Of a stretch of 64,000 nt of DNA, positions 42,439 through 51,025 are shown in pieces. The first letter of the stretch is position 1, and each line of letters opens with the position of its first letter. The notes under the pieces were generated by a model. That model saw nothing but the letters and a program-made list of their open reading frames with translations. It was not told where the DNA came from and did no database searches. The stretch lies in assembly GCF_001584325.1 (NCBI RefSeq), contig NZ_LSAZ01000006.1, positions 56,645 through 120,644 on the forward strand, in the 5' to 3' direction. This stretch comes from Bacillus nakamurai (lineage in GTDB: Bacteria > Bacillota > Bacilli > Bacillales > Bacillaceae). The position numbers were made by a program, and so were the translations under genes.

Positions 42439-42918
42439 ATGAGCGATCCCTTAAATATACAAGAAGAATCATTGAGGGCTATAGGGAATCTGGATGTGAT
42501 TAATCCAATGAAATTTAACTCGCTGTATTCATGTGATCTAGTAAGTAAAGATACTTTTTCTCAATTAATGAATGACTTAGAATTCGAAACAGTTCTAATA
42601 GAAGTAATGGCATCACCTTCTTTTATTGAAGAATGGAAGAAGAAGGTTGAAAAGAAAATACTAAATATGAATATTGTATCGAAAAAATTGATTCATATTG
42701 AATGTGTCTTCACAAAAGAAGAATTGATGGCAGATAACTTATTAGATGAATTATATTTTTTAGCATCGATCAATGACTTTGTTGTTATAATGGCAAACCC
42801 TGCCAAAAATAAGTCCTGCATGAACCTGAACACTCTAAAGGTTGATGTAACTACTGAAAATAAAGAAAAAATCATTTGGTTTGAATACGATGCAACAGAT
42901 TTATATATCATTGATTAA
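42439..42918 (+). CDS. immunity-like protein, intact member of a family with a fragment nearby
   Basis: A 159-residue AT-rich cytosolic protein with GGAGG seven bases before the ATG. The segment ECVFTKEELMADNL...DELYFLASIND (residues about 91-115) is recognisable in a decayed piece at 46241-46360, showing that the family was duplicated in this locus. No known motif. Probable immunity or orphan-immunity gene by context. Confidence 0.5.
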   Translation: MSDPLNIQEESLRAIGNLDVINPMKFNSLYSCDLVSKDTFSQLMNDLEFETVLIEVMASPSFIEEWKKKVEKKILNMNIVSKKLIHIECVFTKEELMADNLLDELYFLASINDFVVIMANPAKNKSCMNLNTLKVDVTTENKEKIIWFEYDATDLYIID

Positions 42919-42965
42919 TTTAATATAGAGGCGTTATTCCATACATAATCAACGGAGTGTTGCTG

Positions 42966-43793
42966 ATGTTAGAACTGACCGCGGAGCGGATTGGGTCATA
43001 TGAAAGAGAACATATCATTTATTTCAATGCGGGCCGGAACGATCAAGTATTTATTGTGTCGGTGCATGATCACAAAGTAATATTGGAGGTTATGAAAGGT
43101 AGCTCTCTTTTAATCAAAAAAGAGTTACACGGATTTTCTGAAGATGCCTATTTCTATCTGATTGATTCGTATGATGACACAATCGTTATCGTTTATCTGG
43201 AAAATCATACTTGTCAATTGAGCACGTACTGTGTAAACAGTAATGACATCAATCCGATTTGTTCTTTTTTATTAAGCGCCAATGTATTTCATCTGGATGG
43301 GGATGGGTTATTATGGATCGGATTAACAGACGAGGGTTTGTATGATGAGAGAAATCCTCAAGGGAAAGCGATATTTGCTTTTCATGCAAAAGAAAGAACG
43401 TTTTATTTTGAAGACGATTTTAAAGAAATAATGCATGAATGCTATGCCGTACAATCGATCAAATCCGATTTGTATGTATGTTTCGAGGGAGAGGATTGCT
43501 GCGTCATCGGGCATTATCAGATTGAACGGGACAGAATTCGTACTGTTGCAGAATATGTGCTAGACGGCGATCAATACTCCTATTGTGATCAGCTGTCCGT
43601 TTCGAAAAAAAGGGTGCTGCTGATTCAGAATAACGAGGATAACCTATTTGCATTTCATGAAGAGAACAAAGGGTTAACAGAGGCTGATGTCATCATACAT
43701 GGTATTGATAGAAAAGGAAAAACAACGTACAGAGCCGTTCAGGACCGCATTTTTATCTTTAATGATAACGATTTATATCTAGTCAGGCATTGA
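42966..43793 (+). CDS. beta-propeller-like immunity paralogue 2
   Basis: A 275-residue protein starting MLELTAERIGS (ATG 42966, GGAG eight bases upstream). It aligns by eye with the products of 39153 and 44596. Shared elements are an early YFNAG/HFDDCG-like strand, LLWIGLTDEGLYDERNPQG near 115, a segment on vehicle-like DDFKEIMHECYAVQSIKSDLYVC, and a CDQLSVSK/YDQLAIS motif. It is less AT-rich than copy 1. Probable orphan immunity gene. Confidence 0.6.
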   Translation: MLELTAERIGSYEREHIIYFNAGRNDQVFIVSVHDHKVILEVMKGSSLLIKKELHGFSEDAYFYLIDSYDDTIVIVYLENHTCQLSTYCVNSNDINPICSFLLSANVFHLDGDGLLWIGLTDEGLYDERNPQGKAIFAFHAKERTFYFEDDFKEIMHECYAVQSIKSDLYVCFEGEDCCVIGHYQIERDRIRTVAEYVLDGDQYSYCDQLSVSKKRVLLIQNNEDNLFAFHEENKGLTEADVIIHGIDRKGKTTYRAVQDRIFIFNDNDLYLVRH

Positions 43794-43854
43794 TCACTTC
43801 TATGCAGAATACATGCTGGCAGAATGAAAATATCCTGTAAGGAAGTGCTCAGTT

Positions 43855-43974
43855 ATGATAAAAAAATTAATTGACAAGCTTGAAGAAAACAAGAGGCGTC
43901 TTTTAATGAAACAAGTGCGTCTATGTCACACAGAATACGGCTGTGAGCTTGCGTATAAACCGCCGCCAGAGTGA
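43855..43974 (+). CDS. 39-residue small protein
   Basis: MIKKLIDKLEENKRRLLMK... begins with a basic amphipathic helix and ends YKPPPE. AAGGAAGTG lies about eight bases upstream of the ATG at 43855. It overlaps the possible GTG start of the next gene by four bases, so it may be coupled to it. Coding is supported by the ribosome site and spacing only. Confidence 0.5.
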   Translation: MIKKLIDKLEENKRRLLMKQVRLCHTEYGCELAYKPPPE

Positions 43975-43988
43975 GAAAGAGGTTCAAA

Positions 43989-44582
43989 ATGCATCCCTTT
44001 TTTATAAAGAACACAAAGGAATCGGCAGTTTTTCAATCCCAAATATATTCCTTATTTCATGAAGACAAAATGTTCCCCGAACAAGTATTTAAACAACGAA
44101 AACATTATCATCTATTTGAGGAATTCCACTGGGTCTTGTCTGAAGAAGGCTGGGTGATGCTCAAAAGTTTGGCGCATCATCATCACGATGAATTTATCTT
44201 AATGGCTGTTCTGGAACATCCGGATGATATGAATCGGTTTTACGAGGAATTCGGATATTTTAACTGGTTAAAGATCCCTTTAGATATAACCGAAGATGAA
44301 TATATTTCCATTTTAATGGATTATCCAAAACACAGTAAATACGACTGTATCATGGAAAATGCATCCCGCGTCGTATGGGCTTCAGCGGCTTTCAAGTGGG
44401 CGATTTACGGAGAAAGAGAATTTGAAATTTGTATTTTAGGCATTGAACAGGAAATGGCGGGAAAAACGTTAGAATCTTGGAGGCGTTTAGATGACCATGT
44501 TTTAGGCTGGATATCAGTTGTATTCCCGGATCAGATCGTTCCGGATGAATTTCAAAAAAAGTTCACCGCGCATTATAAATAA
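43989..44582 (+). CDS. immunity-like protein of unknown family
   Basis: A 197-residue soluble protein. ATG 43989 is chosen because AAAGAGG is six bases upstream; a GTG at 43971 lacks one. Notable are a HHHH run near residue 63 and tryptophan-rich patches (EFHWVLSEEGW, VVWASAAFKWAIYG). It lies between two propeller-like paralogues with short gaps (about 13 bp to the next start), so they are co-transcribed. Function unknown. Confidence 0.55.
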   Translation: MHPFFIKNTKESAVFQSQIYSLFHEDKMFPEQVFKQRKHYHLFEEFHWVLSEEGWVMLKSLAHHHHDEFILMAVLEHPDDMNRFYEEFGYFNWLKIPLDITEDEYISILMDYPKHSKYDCIMENASRVVWASAAFKWAIYGEREFEICILGIEQEMAGKTLESWRRLDDHVLGWISVVFPDQIVPDEFQKKFTAHYK

Positions 44583-44595
44583 CAAGGAGCAGTTC

Positions 44596-45429
44596 ATGAA
44601 AATAAAAATGAATAAAATCCACAATGAATCAACAAAAGGATGTTTCTGTCATTTTGACGACTGCGGGCGTCTGTATCTTGGGCGGCATCAGAATGGCAGT
44701 CTTTCGTTTACGATCACGGAGGAATCCGGCGATACCCGAGTGATTCATATCGATGAACAAATCCCGTGCGAGGATATTATACTGTTTCAACAGAGTTCGG
44801 ATGACCGTTATGTATTTGTTTACTCCAAGCTGTATGAGTATAAAGTTAAGGTGTTTTCAGCAGACGGAAAAGAACAAAGTGCATTTTCTCTGCCATCAGG
44901 GGCTTCATGCAGTCTTCTGGATGAGAAACAAAACCTTTGGGTTGGTTTAAGTGATGAAGGCATTTATGGTGATGAAAACCCCAGTGGACAAAGTGTGCTG
45001 TGCTTTACTTTAGACGGACAACTAAAGAAAACTCATATTGATCAACAGCTTTCAGAAATATATGCGCCCGTGGTAGATGACTGCTATGCACTTGCAGAAA
45101 AAGATGGACTGATATACATGCTGTATTACTCTTATACAGTCATTGCTGCGTTTGATGAAACCGACGTGAAACGAGTTTGGATTATTTCTGATAAAGAATA
45201 TTGTGGGGTATATGACCAGCTAGCGATTTCAGATGACGGGTTTTGGATATGCAAAGATGAACATTCACTGTTCCTCATTCCGGCCGATGTCAGTTTGCCG
45301 ATCCAAGAGGTAACGTGCTTTGATCCAGATGGGCGGGAGCTTTCGATACAACAGCTGAAACTGACAAGTAACGCCATTTATGCAATCTCAGACTCGGGGA
45401 TCTATAAGAGGGATATCAGTAAGGGGTAA
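44596..45429 (+). CDS. beta-propeller-like immunity paralogue 3
   Basis: A 277-residue protein from ATG 44596 (AAGGAG six bases upstream) starting MKIKMNKIHN. NLWVGLSDEGIYGDENPSGQ near 114 matches the family motif almost exactly as in copy 2, and YDQLAISDDGFWI near 207 corresponds to its CDQLSVSK region. GC content is near the chromosomal average, suggesting long residence. Probable immunity or orphan-immunity protein. Confidence 0.6.
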   Translation: MKIKMNKIHNESTKGCFCHFDDCGRLYLGRHQNGSLSFTITEESGDTRVIHIDEQIPCEDIILFQQSSDDRYVFVYSKLYEYKVKVFSADGKEQSAFSLPSGASCSLLDEKQNLWVGLSDEGIYGDENPSGQSVLCFTLDGQLKKTHIDQQLSEIYAPVVDDCYALAEKDGLIYMLYYSYTVIAAFDETDVKRVWIISDKEYCGVYDQLAISDDGFWICKDEHSLFLIPADVSLPIQEVTCFDPDGRELSIQQLKLTSNAIYAISDSGIYKRDISKG

Positions 45430-45436
45430 AAATGAA

Positions 45437-45541
45437 ATGAATGACGCATCTTTTTGGTCCAGAGAGACGTTGACGGCAAGAGACGAAGATACAATAAAGA
45501 GCCTCATCCATCCGCCTTCATTATGGGGATGGGGAGAATAA
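45437..45541 (+). CDS. 34-residue small ORF
   Basis: MNDASFWSRETLTARDED... with AAGGGG ten bases upstream of the ATG and a stop at 45539-45541, just before the ribosome site of the next gene. It could be a leader-like or coupled peptide, or the detached N-terminus of the next protein after a frameshift. Weakly supported. Confidence 0.35.
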   Translation: MNDASFWSRETLTARDEDTIKSLIHPPSLWGWGE

Positions 45542-45552
45542 ACGAGGTCATG

Positions 45553-45912
45553 ATGTTCAACAGATATTCTTTAGATGATGACGTGATCAGAAACCTAAAA
45601 ATACACCAAAAAAAATTAGAGGGTCCGCTGCCTTCAGATGCAGTACGATTTGAAGAAGACTATGAAGAGATTGCCTGTACAGGAGATTTTTATGAATATT
45701 TCGTGCTTGTCAGCGGCAGTTTACATTGCATTTTGGCAAATAGAAAGATGCCTAAGCAGCAGCGTAATGCCTTATTCAAATCCTTTTTTGAACTGTATCC
45801 CCAATATGCTCACCTGAAAAACGTTTTAACAGATTATCCGGAGCTCAGCCGGGAAATAGAACTGCACGAACGGGCAAGGAGATTGTTAGTCAGCATAATA
45901 AATAGAAGCTGA
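45553..45912 (+). CDS. small protein of unknown function in the wapA accessory run
   Basis: A 119-residue helical protein (MFNRYSLDDDVIRNLK...) with GAGG five bases upstream of ATG 45553. The frame is open upstream to 45454 but the extra residues (VQRDVDGKRRRYNKEPHP) are the out-of-frame reading of the 34-codon ORF and unlikely to be used. The YFVLVSGSLHCILANRKMPK region suggests a small globular core. Possible immunity protein. Confidence 0.5.
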   Translation: MFNRYSLDDDVIRNLKIHQKKLEGPLPSDAVRFEEDYEEIACTGDFYEYFVLVSGSLHCILANRKMPKQQRNALFKSFFELYPQYAHLKNVLTDYPELSREIELHERARRLLVSIINRS

Positions 45913-45963
45913 TCAGAAAACAGACAGACACGACAGATGATAGAAAGGGTCAGGTGGACAAAC

Positions 45964-46206
45964 ATGAAAGAACCCACATTAGCAGAATGTATGAAGAAGG
46001 CAGATCTTATCCTGAACGGCCAAGCAATGAGAGAAGAAGTTGCGGATTGGGCAGGTGAGTACGTGGCTGCAGATGATCCGGTGGTTGAGGAGGAAAAGGT
46101 TTGGGAGATGTTAGTGTATTTGTGCGGGTTTGATCTGAAAGCTGCGCCTGATTCTTATCTGCATACGACAGAAGAATTAAGAGAGTGGATTCAAGAACAT
46201 ATATGA
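45964..46206 (+). CDS. small acidic protein of unknown function
   Basis: An 80-residue, acidic, helical protein beginning MKEPTLAECMKKADLILNG. ATG 45964 follows AGGTGG at about eight bases; the longer frame from 45937 has no ribosome site. Trp and Gly positions (DWAGEYVAADD, LVYLCGFDL) suggest a compact helical domain. Context suggests an immunity or regulatory role; no homologue recognised. Confidence 0.5.
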   Translation: MKEPTLAECMKKADLILNGQAMREEVADWAGEYVAADDPVVEEEKVWEMLVYLCGFDLKAAPDSYLHTTEELREWIQEHI

Positions 46207-46240
46207 AACATAGAATGTTGTGTCATAGAAAAATAAAAAA

Positions 46241-46360
46241 GGATTTGTCAGAAAAATATCATTTAAGACTAGACTGACGTGCGTGCTTAGTCATGCTGAT
46301 GAGAATCTCGCAAATGAATTGTATTTTCTCGCTTTAATAAATGACACTGTCTGCCACTGA
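46241..46360 (+). pseudogene. fragment of a paralogue of the 42439 gene
   Basis: A 39-codon stretch without a start codon reads ...TCVLSHADENL-ANELYFLALIND and then a stop. It corresponds to residues about 89-115 of the intact protein at 42439-42918. The rest is lost. It shows past duplication and erosion in the immunity-gene array. Confidence 0.65.
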
Positions 46361-46415
46361 TCCGCGGGAGGACAGGCTGTATTTTGGCTGAAATCTAAAC
46401 AGGGAGGTTTACACA

Positions 46416-46778
46416 ATGGAGTGGCACAAACATGAGAAAGTGACCCGAATGCTGCCGGATGCACCTGACAGCTTTGAATTGACGGAGTTTACTTTCTTTA
46501 CTGGGTATAACGAATATTACGATAAAATTCCCGTATTTGAGCTGAAGCTGTCTGGCGGGGAGTATGAGGCAAAGCTGCGTTTTGAAGACGTGTGCTCTGC
46601 CCGGCTGGATGATCTCGAAAGCATCACCGGCATTCATCTGGACATCAGCCCGATAGACAGCGGATGGGAAAGGCTGCGTTATTATGTAGATAACGGGAAG
46701 CAGAGCATGAGCTTTTATTGCGGCAAGTGGGACGTGCTTGATGTGAGGAAAAAGCAGCCACCAGACAGCGCCTCATAA
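46416..46778 (+). CDS. small cytosolic protein of unknown function
   Basis: A 120-residue protein (MEWHKHEKVTRM...) with GGGAGG eight bases before the ATG and normal chromosomal GC content. Beta-rich pattern in the middle (FELKLSGGEYEAKLRFEDV) and a C-terminal SMSFYCGKWDVLDV. It closes the immunity-gene run before dbpA. Family not recognised. Confidence 0.5.
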   Translation: MEWHKHEKVTRMLPDAPDSFELTEFTFFTGYNEYYDKIPVFELKLSGGEYEAKLRFEDVCSARLDDLESITGIHLDISPIDSGWERLRYYVDNGKQSMSFYCGKWDVLDVRKKQPPDSAS

Positions 46779-46845
46779 AACGGCAGGGTAAACAGTCAGC
46801 GTTTCGCGTATAATGAGGGGAGTTAGACAGAGAAGGAGTTTATTC

Positions 46846-48285
46846 ATGAGCGAATTTAAAGATTTTTCTATCAGCCCCGACATCGCAAGAGCGTTGGAAG
46901 GACTTCAATATACCGAGCCGACTGAGGTACAGAGGCGCGTCATTCCCGCGGCGCTGCAAAAAAAAGACCTCGTTGTCAAATCACAGACGGGCAGCGGCAA
47001 AACCGCGGCCTTCGGCATTCCGATCTGCGAGCTGGCGGAATGGGAAGAAAACAAACCGCAGGCCTTGATTTTGACGCCGACCCGCGAGCTGGCGGCGCAA
47101 GTCCGGGAGGATATCACAAATATCGGCCGTTTCAAAAGGATCAAAGCGACGGCGGTTTTCGGAAAATCCTCTTTTGAAAAACAGAAAAATGAGCTGAAGC
47201 AAAAAAGCCATGTTGTTGTGGGAACGCCGGGCCGTGTGCTTGATCATATTGAAAAAGGCACGCTGCCGATCGAACGGCTGGCGTATCTGGTGATTGATGA
47301 AGCCGATGAAATGCTGAATATGGGATTCATTGAGCAGGTGGAAGCGATCATTCAGCGCTTGCCGAAGGAGCGGGTGACCATGCTCTTTTCAGCGACGCTG
47401 CCGGACGACGTGGAGCATCTCAGCCGAACGTATATGAAAGAGCCGGACTTGATCGAAATCAAAGCGGAGGGCCTGACGACGAAAGAAATCGAACATTTTG
47501 TCATCCGGGTCAAAGAAGAGGATAAATCGTCATTGCTGCGCGATGTCCTCATCACGGAAAACCCCGACAGCTGCATTATGTTCTGTCGGACGAAAGAACG
47601 GGTCAGCCAGTTAACTGATCAGCTGGACAGGTTAGGCTATCCTTGCGATAAGATCCACGGCGGCATGGTGCAGGAGGACCGCTTTGACGTCATGAACGAA
47701 TTCAAGCGGGGCGAGTTCCGCTATTTAATCGCGACAGACGTTGCGGCGAGAGGGATTGATATCGAAAACATCAGTCTCGTCATCAATTATGATATTCCGC
47801 TTGAAAAGGAAAGCTATGTACACCGCACGGGCAGAACGGGCAGAGCCGGACACCGGGGACAGGCGGTCACGTTTGTCACGCCGTTTGAAACGAGATTTCT
47901 GGATGAGATTGAGGATTATATCGGCTTTTCCGTCACAAAACGCGAGGCGCCGACTCAGGAAGCGGTGGCGGAACGGAAAGCTGCCTTCACAGAAAAACTG
48001 AACGCGCGCCCGGTGATGAAAAAAGACAAAAGCGAACAGTTAAACAAAGACATTATGAAGCTGTACTTTAACGGCGGGAAAAAGAAGAAAATCAGAGCGG
48101 TCGATTTTGTCGGAACGATTGCCAAAATTGACGGCGTAACGGCCGATGACATCGGAATCATCACCATTATGGACAATGCGTCCTACGTCGAAATCTTAAA
48201 CGGCAAAGGGCCGCATGTTCTGAAAGTCATGAAAAATACGACGGTCAAAGGCAAGAAGCTCAAAGTCAATAAAGCGAATAAGTAA
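46846..48285 (+). CDS. dbpA: ATP-dependent RNA helicase DbpA (YxiN)
   Basis: A 479-residue DEAD-box helicase that unwinds rRNA during 50S assembly, guided by its C-terminal domain to hairpin 92 of 23S rRNA. Q-motif region near 25, Walker A SQTGSGKT near 45, PTRELA, DEADE near 150, SAT near 180, and [10 protein letters not shown] near 330 are all intact. The C-terminal RNA-recognition domain (about 400-479) contains the [15 protein letters not shown] segment. ATG 46846 is preceded by AGAAGGAG and gives exactly the length I recall for the B. subtilis protein. Confidence 0.95.
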   Translation: MSEFKDFSISPDIARALEGLQYTEPTEVQRRVIPAALQKKDLVVKSQTGSGKTAAFGIPICELAEWEENKPQALILTPTRELAAQVREDITNIGRFKRIKATAVFGKSSFEKQKNELKQKSHVVVGTPGRVLDHIEKGTLPIERLAYLVIDEADEMLNMGFIEQVEAIIQRLPKERVTMLFSATLPDDVEHLSRTYMKEPDLIEIKAEGLTTKEIEHFVIRVKEEDKSSLLRDVLITENPDSCIMFCRTKERVSQLTDQLDRLGYPCDKIHGGMVQEDRFDVMNEFKRGEFRYLIATDVAARGIDIENISLVINYDIPLEKESYVHRTGRTGRAGHRGQAVTFVTPFETRFLDEIEDYIGFSVTKREAPTQEAVAERKAAFTEKLNARPVMKKDKSEQLNKDIMKLYFNGGKKKKIRAVDFVGTIAKIDGVTADDIGIITIMDNASYVEILNGKGPHVLKVMKNTTVKGKKLKVNKANK

Positions 48286-48286
48286 A

Positions 48287-48320
48287 AAAAGAAAGCCTGT
48301 TCGAATGCAGGCTTTTTCTT
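48287..48320. terminator. bidirectional terminator between dbpA and yxiO
   Basis: An 8-bp stem AAAGCCTG/CAGGCTTT flanked by A-rich and T-rich runs between converging genes. Confidence 0.88.
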
Positions 48321-49566
48321 ATGCCGTCTCCTCAGGGACAAAAGCAAGAATCACGATCCCGATCACAAACAAAATAATCAGGCTGAACACCGCGGCCGAT
48401 GAGTTTCCCGTCAGCTGGGCGGTAACGGCAATGAGAAGCGGCCCGATAATGGAGGCGAATTTGCCGAAAATATTATAAAAGCCAAAAAACTCATTGGCGT
48501 GCTGCTTGGGGACAAGCTTGGCGAAATAAGAACGGCTCAAAGCCTGAATACCGCCTTGAGAAGTGGCGACAAGCATTGCCAAAATCCAAAAATCAAGCGC
48601 ATTATCCATAAAATAAGCGTAAATACAGACGATCATATACATGACAATTCCGGCGTACAGCATTGTTTTTCCTTTAAAACGTTCGGCCAGCCTCCCGTAC
48701 AAAATTGAAAAGGGTGCGGCGACGACCTGAGTGACAAACAAAATGATCAGCAGATTCGCCGCGCTGATGCCGAGGTCAGCGCCGTATGATGTGGACATCG
48801 TAATAATGGTGCCGACCCCGTCGATATAAAAGAAATACGCAAGGAGAAACAAAAACAGCGCCCGGTACCGCCGGATCTGCCTCATCGTGCCGGCGAGTCT
48901 TTTAAAACTGCTGACCACAAGCCGCGGCTCCCTTTCAATGTAATAGCGCTGGCGGACGTGGAGGAGGAGCGGGATGGAGAAAAGCCCCCACCAAGCGGCG
49001 GTAATAAAAAAAGCGATTCGGCTTGCGGCGTCGGCGGACAGCGGGATCACACCGGCTTGCGCCGAAAGGATGACGGCAATGCTGAGGAGAAACGGAATTG
49101 TACTGCCGATGTACCCTAAACCAAAGCCCCGGGCGGAAACCAAGTTCATCCGCTCCTTCGCCGCCACATCAACGAGAAAGGCATCATAAAACACATTAGA
49201 TCCGGCAAACCCAATCGTGGAAATCGTATAACAGACCAATAAAAGCTGCCAATACTCACCGGGAATAAAAGCCAGTAAGGCGGTGCCTGCTACGCCGATC
49301 AGGAAAAAGAAAGCGAAAAAACGTTTTTTACAGTCCTTATAATCGGCTATCGTCCCTAGAATGGGGCCAAGCATGGCCAAAATAAAAGTCGCTGCTGCAA
49401 TCGTGTAGCCCAAATATGCGGTAGAATCGGCCGCGCTGACGCCGTTGCCTGACGCTGACGCTTTAAAAAATAATGGGAAAACCGCAGTCATAATAATGAC
49501 CGAGTAGGCTGAATTGGCCCAGTCATACAGCATCCAGCTGTTTTCTTCCTTCGAAAACCGTTTCAT
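48319..49566 (-). CDS. yxiO: MFS-type (UMF1/Atg22-like) transporter YxiO
   Basis: A 415-residue membrane protein with about twelve hydrophobic segments. N-terminal SWMLYDWANSAYSVII is the family signature of the Atg22/UMF1 branch of the major facilitator superfamily; GTIADYKDCKKR matches the loop 2-3 motif. The substrate is unknown. The start at 49566 has AGAAGGAG upstream; the frame extends to 49701 without support. Confidence 0.85.
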   Translation of the reverse strand: MKRFSKEENSWMLYDWANSAYSVIIMTAVFPLFFKASASGNGVSAADSTAYLGYTIAAATFILAMLGPILGTIADYKDCKKRFFAFFFLIGVAGTALLAFIPGEYWQLLLVCYTISTIGFAGSNVFYDAFLVDVAAKERMNLVSARGFGLGYIGSTIPFLLSIAVILSAQAGVIPLSADAASRIAFFITAAWWGLFSIPLLLHVRQRYYIEREPRLVVSSFKRLAGTMRQIRRYRALFLFLLAYFFYIDGVGTIITMSTSYGADLGISAANLLIILFVTQVVAAPFSILYGRLAERFKGKTMLYAGIVMYMIVCIYAYFMDNALDFWILAMLVATSQGGIQALSRSYFAKLVPKQHANEFFGFYNIFGKFASIIGPLLIAVTAQLTGNSSAAVFSLIILFVIGIVILAFVPEETA

Positions 49567-49739
49567 CACACATGCTCCTTCTCGTAAAACACGCTTTTCT
49601 CCATCATATGCACCTTTGTCTGATTGTTGGACAATGATTTCCGCGAGGTATGCTGATTGACCTGAAGATATTGACCTAGTACAAAAAGGATGTACAATCA
49701 AAGTGTAGCAGGTAAATGGTAAGATGGGAGGGAAAAAGA

Positions 49740-50573
49740 ATGAAAATTTCGAAAGTCATTAACAATAATGTCATCAGCGTGATAAATGAAGGGGAACAGG
49801 AATTGGTCATCATGGGCAGGGGAATCGCCTTCCAGAAGAAGACGGGCGATCCGGTCGATGAAACACGCATCGAAAAAATATTCACGCTTGATAATAAAGA
49901 TGTGTCCGAAAAGTTCAAGACGCTTTTATACGATATTCCGCTTGAGTATATGGAAGTGTCAGAGGAAATTATCAGCTATGCCAAAATGCAGCTCGGAAAA
50001 AAACTGAATGACAGCATCTATGTATCATTGACCGATCATATTCATTTCGCTTTGGAGCGCCATCAAAAAGGGCTGGATATCAAAAACGCGCTCTTGTGGG
50101 AAACAAAGCGGCTCTACAAAGATGAATACGCAATCGGCAGGCAGGCCTTATCCATGATCAGGCAAAAAATCGGCGTGACGCTTCCTGAGGATGAAGCCGG
50201 TTTTATCGCGCTCCACATCGTCAATGCCGAGCTTAATGAGGAAATGCCGAATATCGTTAACATTACAAAAGTCATGCAGGAGATTTTGAGCATCGTAAAA
50301 TACCATTTCAGTATAGAATATGATGAGGAATCTTTATATTACTATCGCTTCGTCACCCATTTGAAATTTTTCGCACAGCGCCTTTTTAACGGATCATGTA
50401 TGGAAGGCCAGGATGATTTTCTGCTGAAAACAGTGAAAGAAAAGTACGATCATGCTTATGAATGCACTCAAAAAATTAACCGATATATTCAAAAAGAGTT
50501 TGGCCGCAAACTGACAAGCGACGAGCTCTTGTATTTAACCATCCACATTGAAAGAGTTGTGAAGCAAACGTAA
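49740..50573 (+). CDS. licT: transcriptional antiterminator LicT (BglG family)
   Basis: A 277-residue RNA-binding regulator. Residues 1-55 are the co-antiterminator domain (MKISKVINNNVI, MGRGIAFQKK). Two PRD domains follow, with phosphorylatable histidines in DHIHFALERH and LHIVNAE (PRD1), and FVTHLKFF and TIHIERV (PRD2). BglP phosphorylates PRD1 to inactivate it and HPr phosphorylates PRD2 to activate it. Its RNA targets in this window are the bglPH leader and the leader immediately downstream. ATG 49740 follows GGGAGGG. Confidence 0.95.
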   Translation: MKISKVINNNVISVINEGEQELVIMGRGIAFQKKTGDPVDETRIEKIFTLDNKDVSEKFKTLLYDIPLEYMEVSEEIISYAKMQLGKKLNDSIYVSLTDHIHFALERHQKGLDIKNALLWETKRLYKDEYAIGRQALSMIRQKIGVTLPEDEAGFIALHIVNAELNEEMPNIVNITKVMQEILSIVKYHFSIEYDEESLYYYRFVTHLKFFAQRLFNGSCMEGQDDFLLKTVKEKYDHAYECTQKINRYIQKEFGRKLTSDELLYLTIHIERVVKQT

Positions 50574-50596
50574 TGAACAGAAAGAAATGCTTATTA

Positions 50597-50633
50597 TGAA
50601 AGCGCTGACATTGTTAATTTCATATGATATTTT
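50597..50633 (+). promoter_or_regulatory. promoter and cre of the leader behind licT
   Basis: cre TGAAAGCGCTGACA (50597-50610) overlaps -35 CTGACA (50605-50610); a 17-bp spacer leads to -10 TATTTT (50628-50633). The architecture is the same as in front of bglPH. Confidence 0.75.
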
Positions 50634-50659
50634 TGGTAAAAATCAATATCTATTATTTA

Positions 50660-50691
50660 GGATTGTTACTGATCAGCAGGCAAAACCTAAA
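50660..50691 (+). promoter_or_regulatory. LicT RAT element of the bglS-type leader
   Basis: GGATTGTTACTGATCAGC...GGCAAAACC closely resembles the bglPH RAT. It precedes a terminator but no glucanase gene follows. Confidence 0.88.
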
Positions 50692-50741
50692 TTACTATAG
50701 CCCGGATATTCTTATCTGAGTATGTAGTAGTTTAGGTTTTT
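50684..50741 (+). terminator. LicT-controlled terminator without downstream structural gene
   Basis: AAACCTAAATTACTA pairs with TAGTAGTTTAGGTTT and is followed by T residues. In B. subtilis the lichenase gene bglS follows this leader; here only about 280 bp of noncoding sequence leads to the catalase gene. Confidence 0.85.
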
Positions 50742-50951
50742 TATGTTGTCAGAAGGTGATATGCCACCGCAGGAAAACAGCGTTTCGGACAGGATTGTTA
50801 CTGTACGGGAGTCTACGAAAATAGGGCCGTTGAAGAGCTTTTATTGGTATAGAGATGCCATCGCATCTAGCGGAAACAACCAACGATGCCACCTGAGAAA
50901 GAGAAAGCGCCCCGCTTTCTCTTTTTTTGCTTTTCCATGACCGATTTGAGC
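50742..50951. other. remnant region where bglS is expected
   Basis: I see no credible gene. The stretch holds a second RAT-like half (GGATTGTTACTG at 50792-50803) and a perfect hairpin terminator AAGAGAAAGCG/CGCTTTCTCTT with T-run (50898-50928). A 65-codon frame at 50743-50940 has no family features. It looks like a scar left by loss of the glucanase gene. Confidence 0.5.
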
Positions 50952-50977
50952 GTTTACACAACAATCGGTTCGGGTAT
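50952..50977 (+). promoter_or_regulatory. sigma-B promoter of the catalase gene
   Basis: GTTTAC (50952-50957), a 14-bp spacer and GGGTAT (50972-50977) match the general-stress sigma-B consensus, as expected for katE. Confidence 0.85.
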
Positions 50978-51025
50978 CCGGTTAGTAAAAGAGTGTCAGG
51001 TCATTGAATACAGGGGGAACAGAAA

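Noticed and set aside
50743..50940. 65-codon frame between the LicT leader and katE
   Set aside because: No ribosome site, and it covers a RAT-like repeat and a terminator hairpin.
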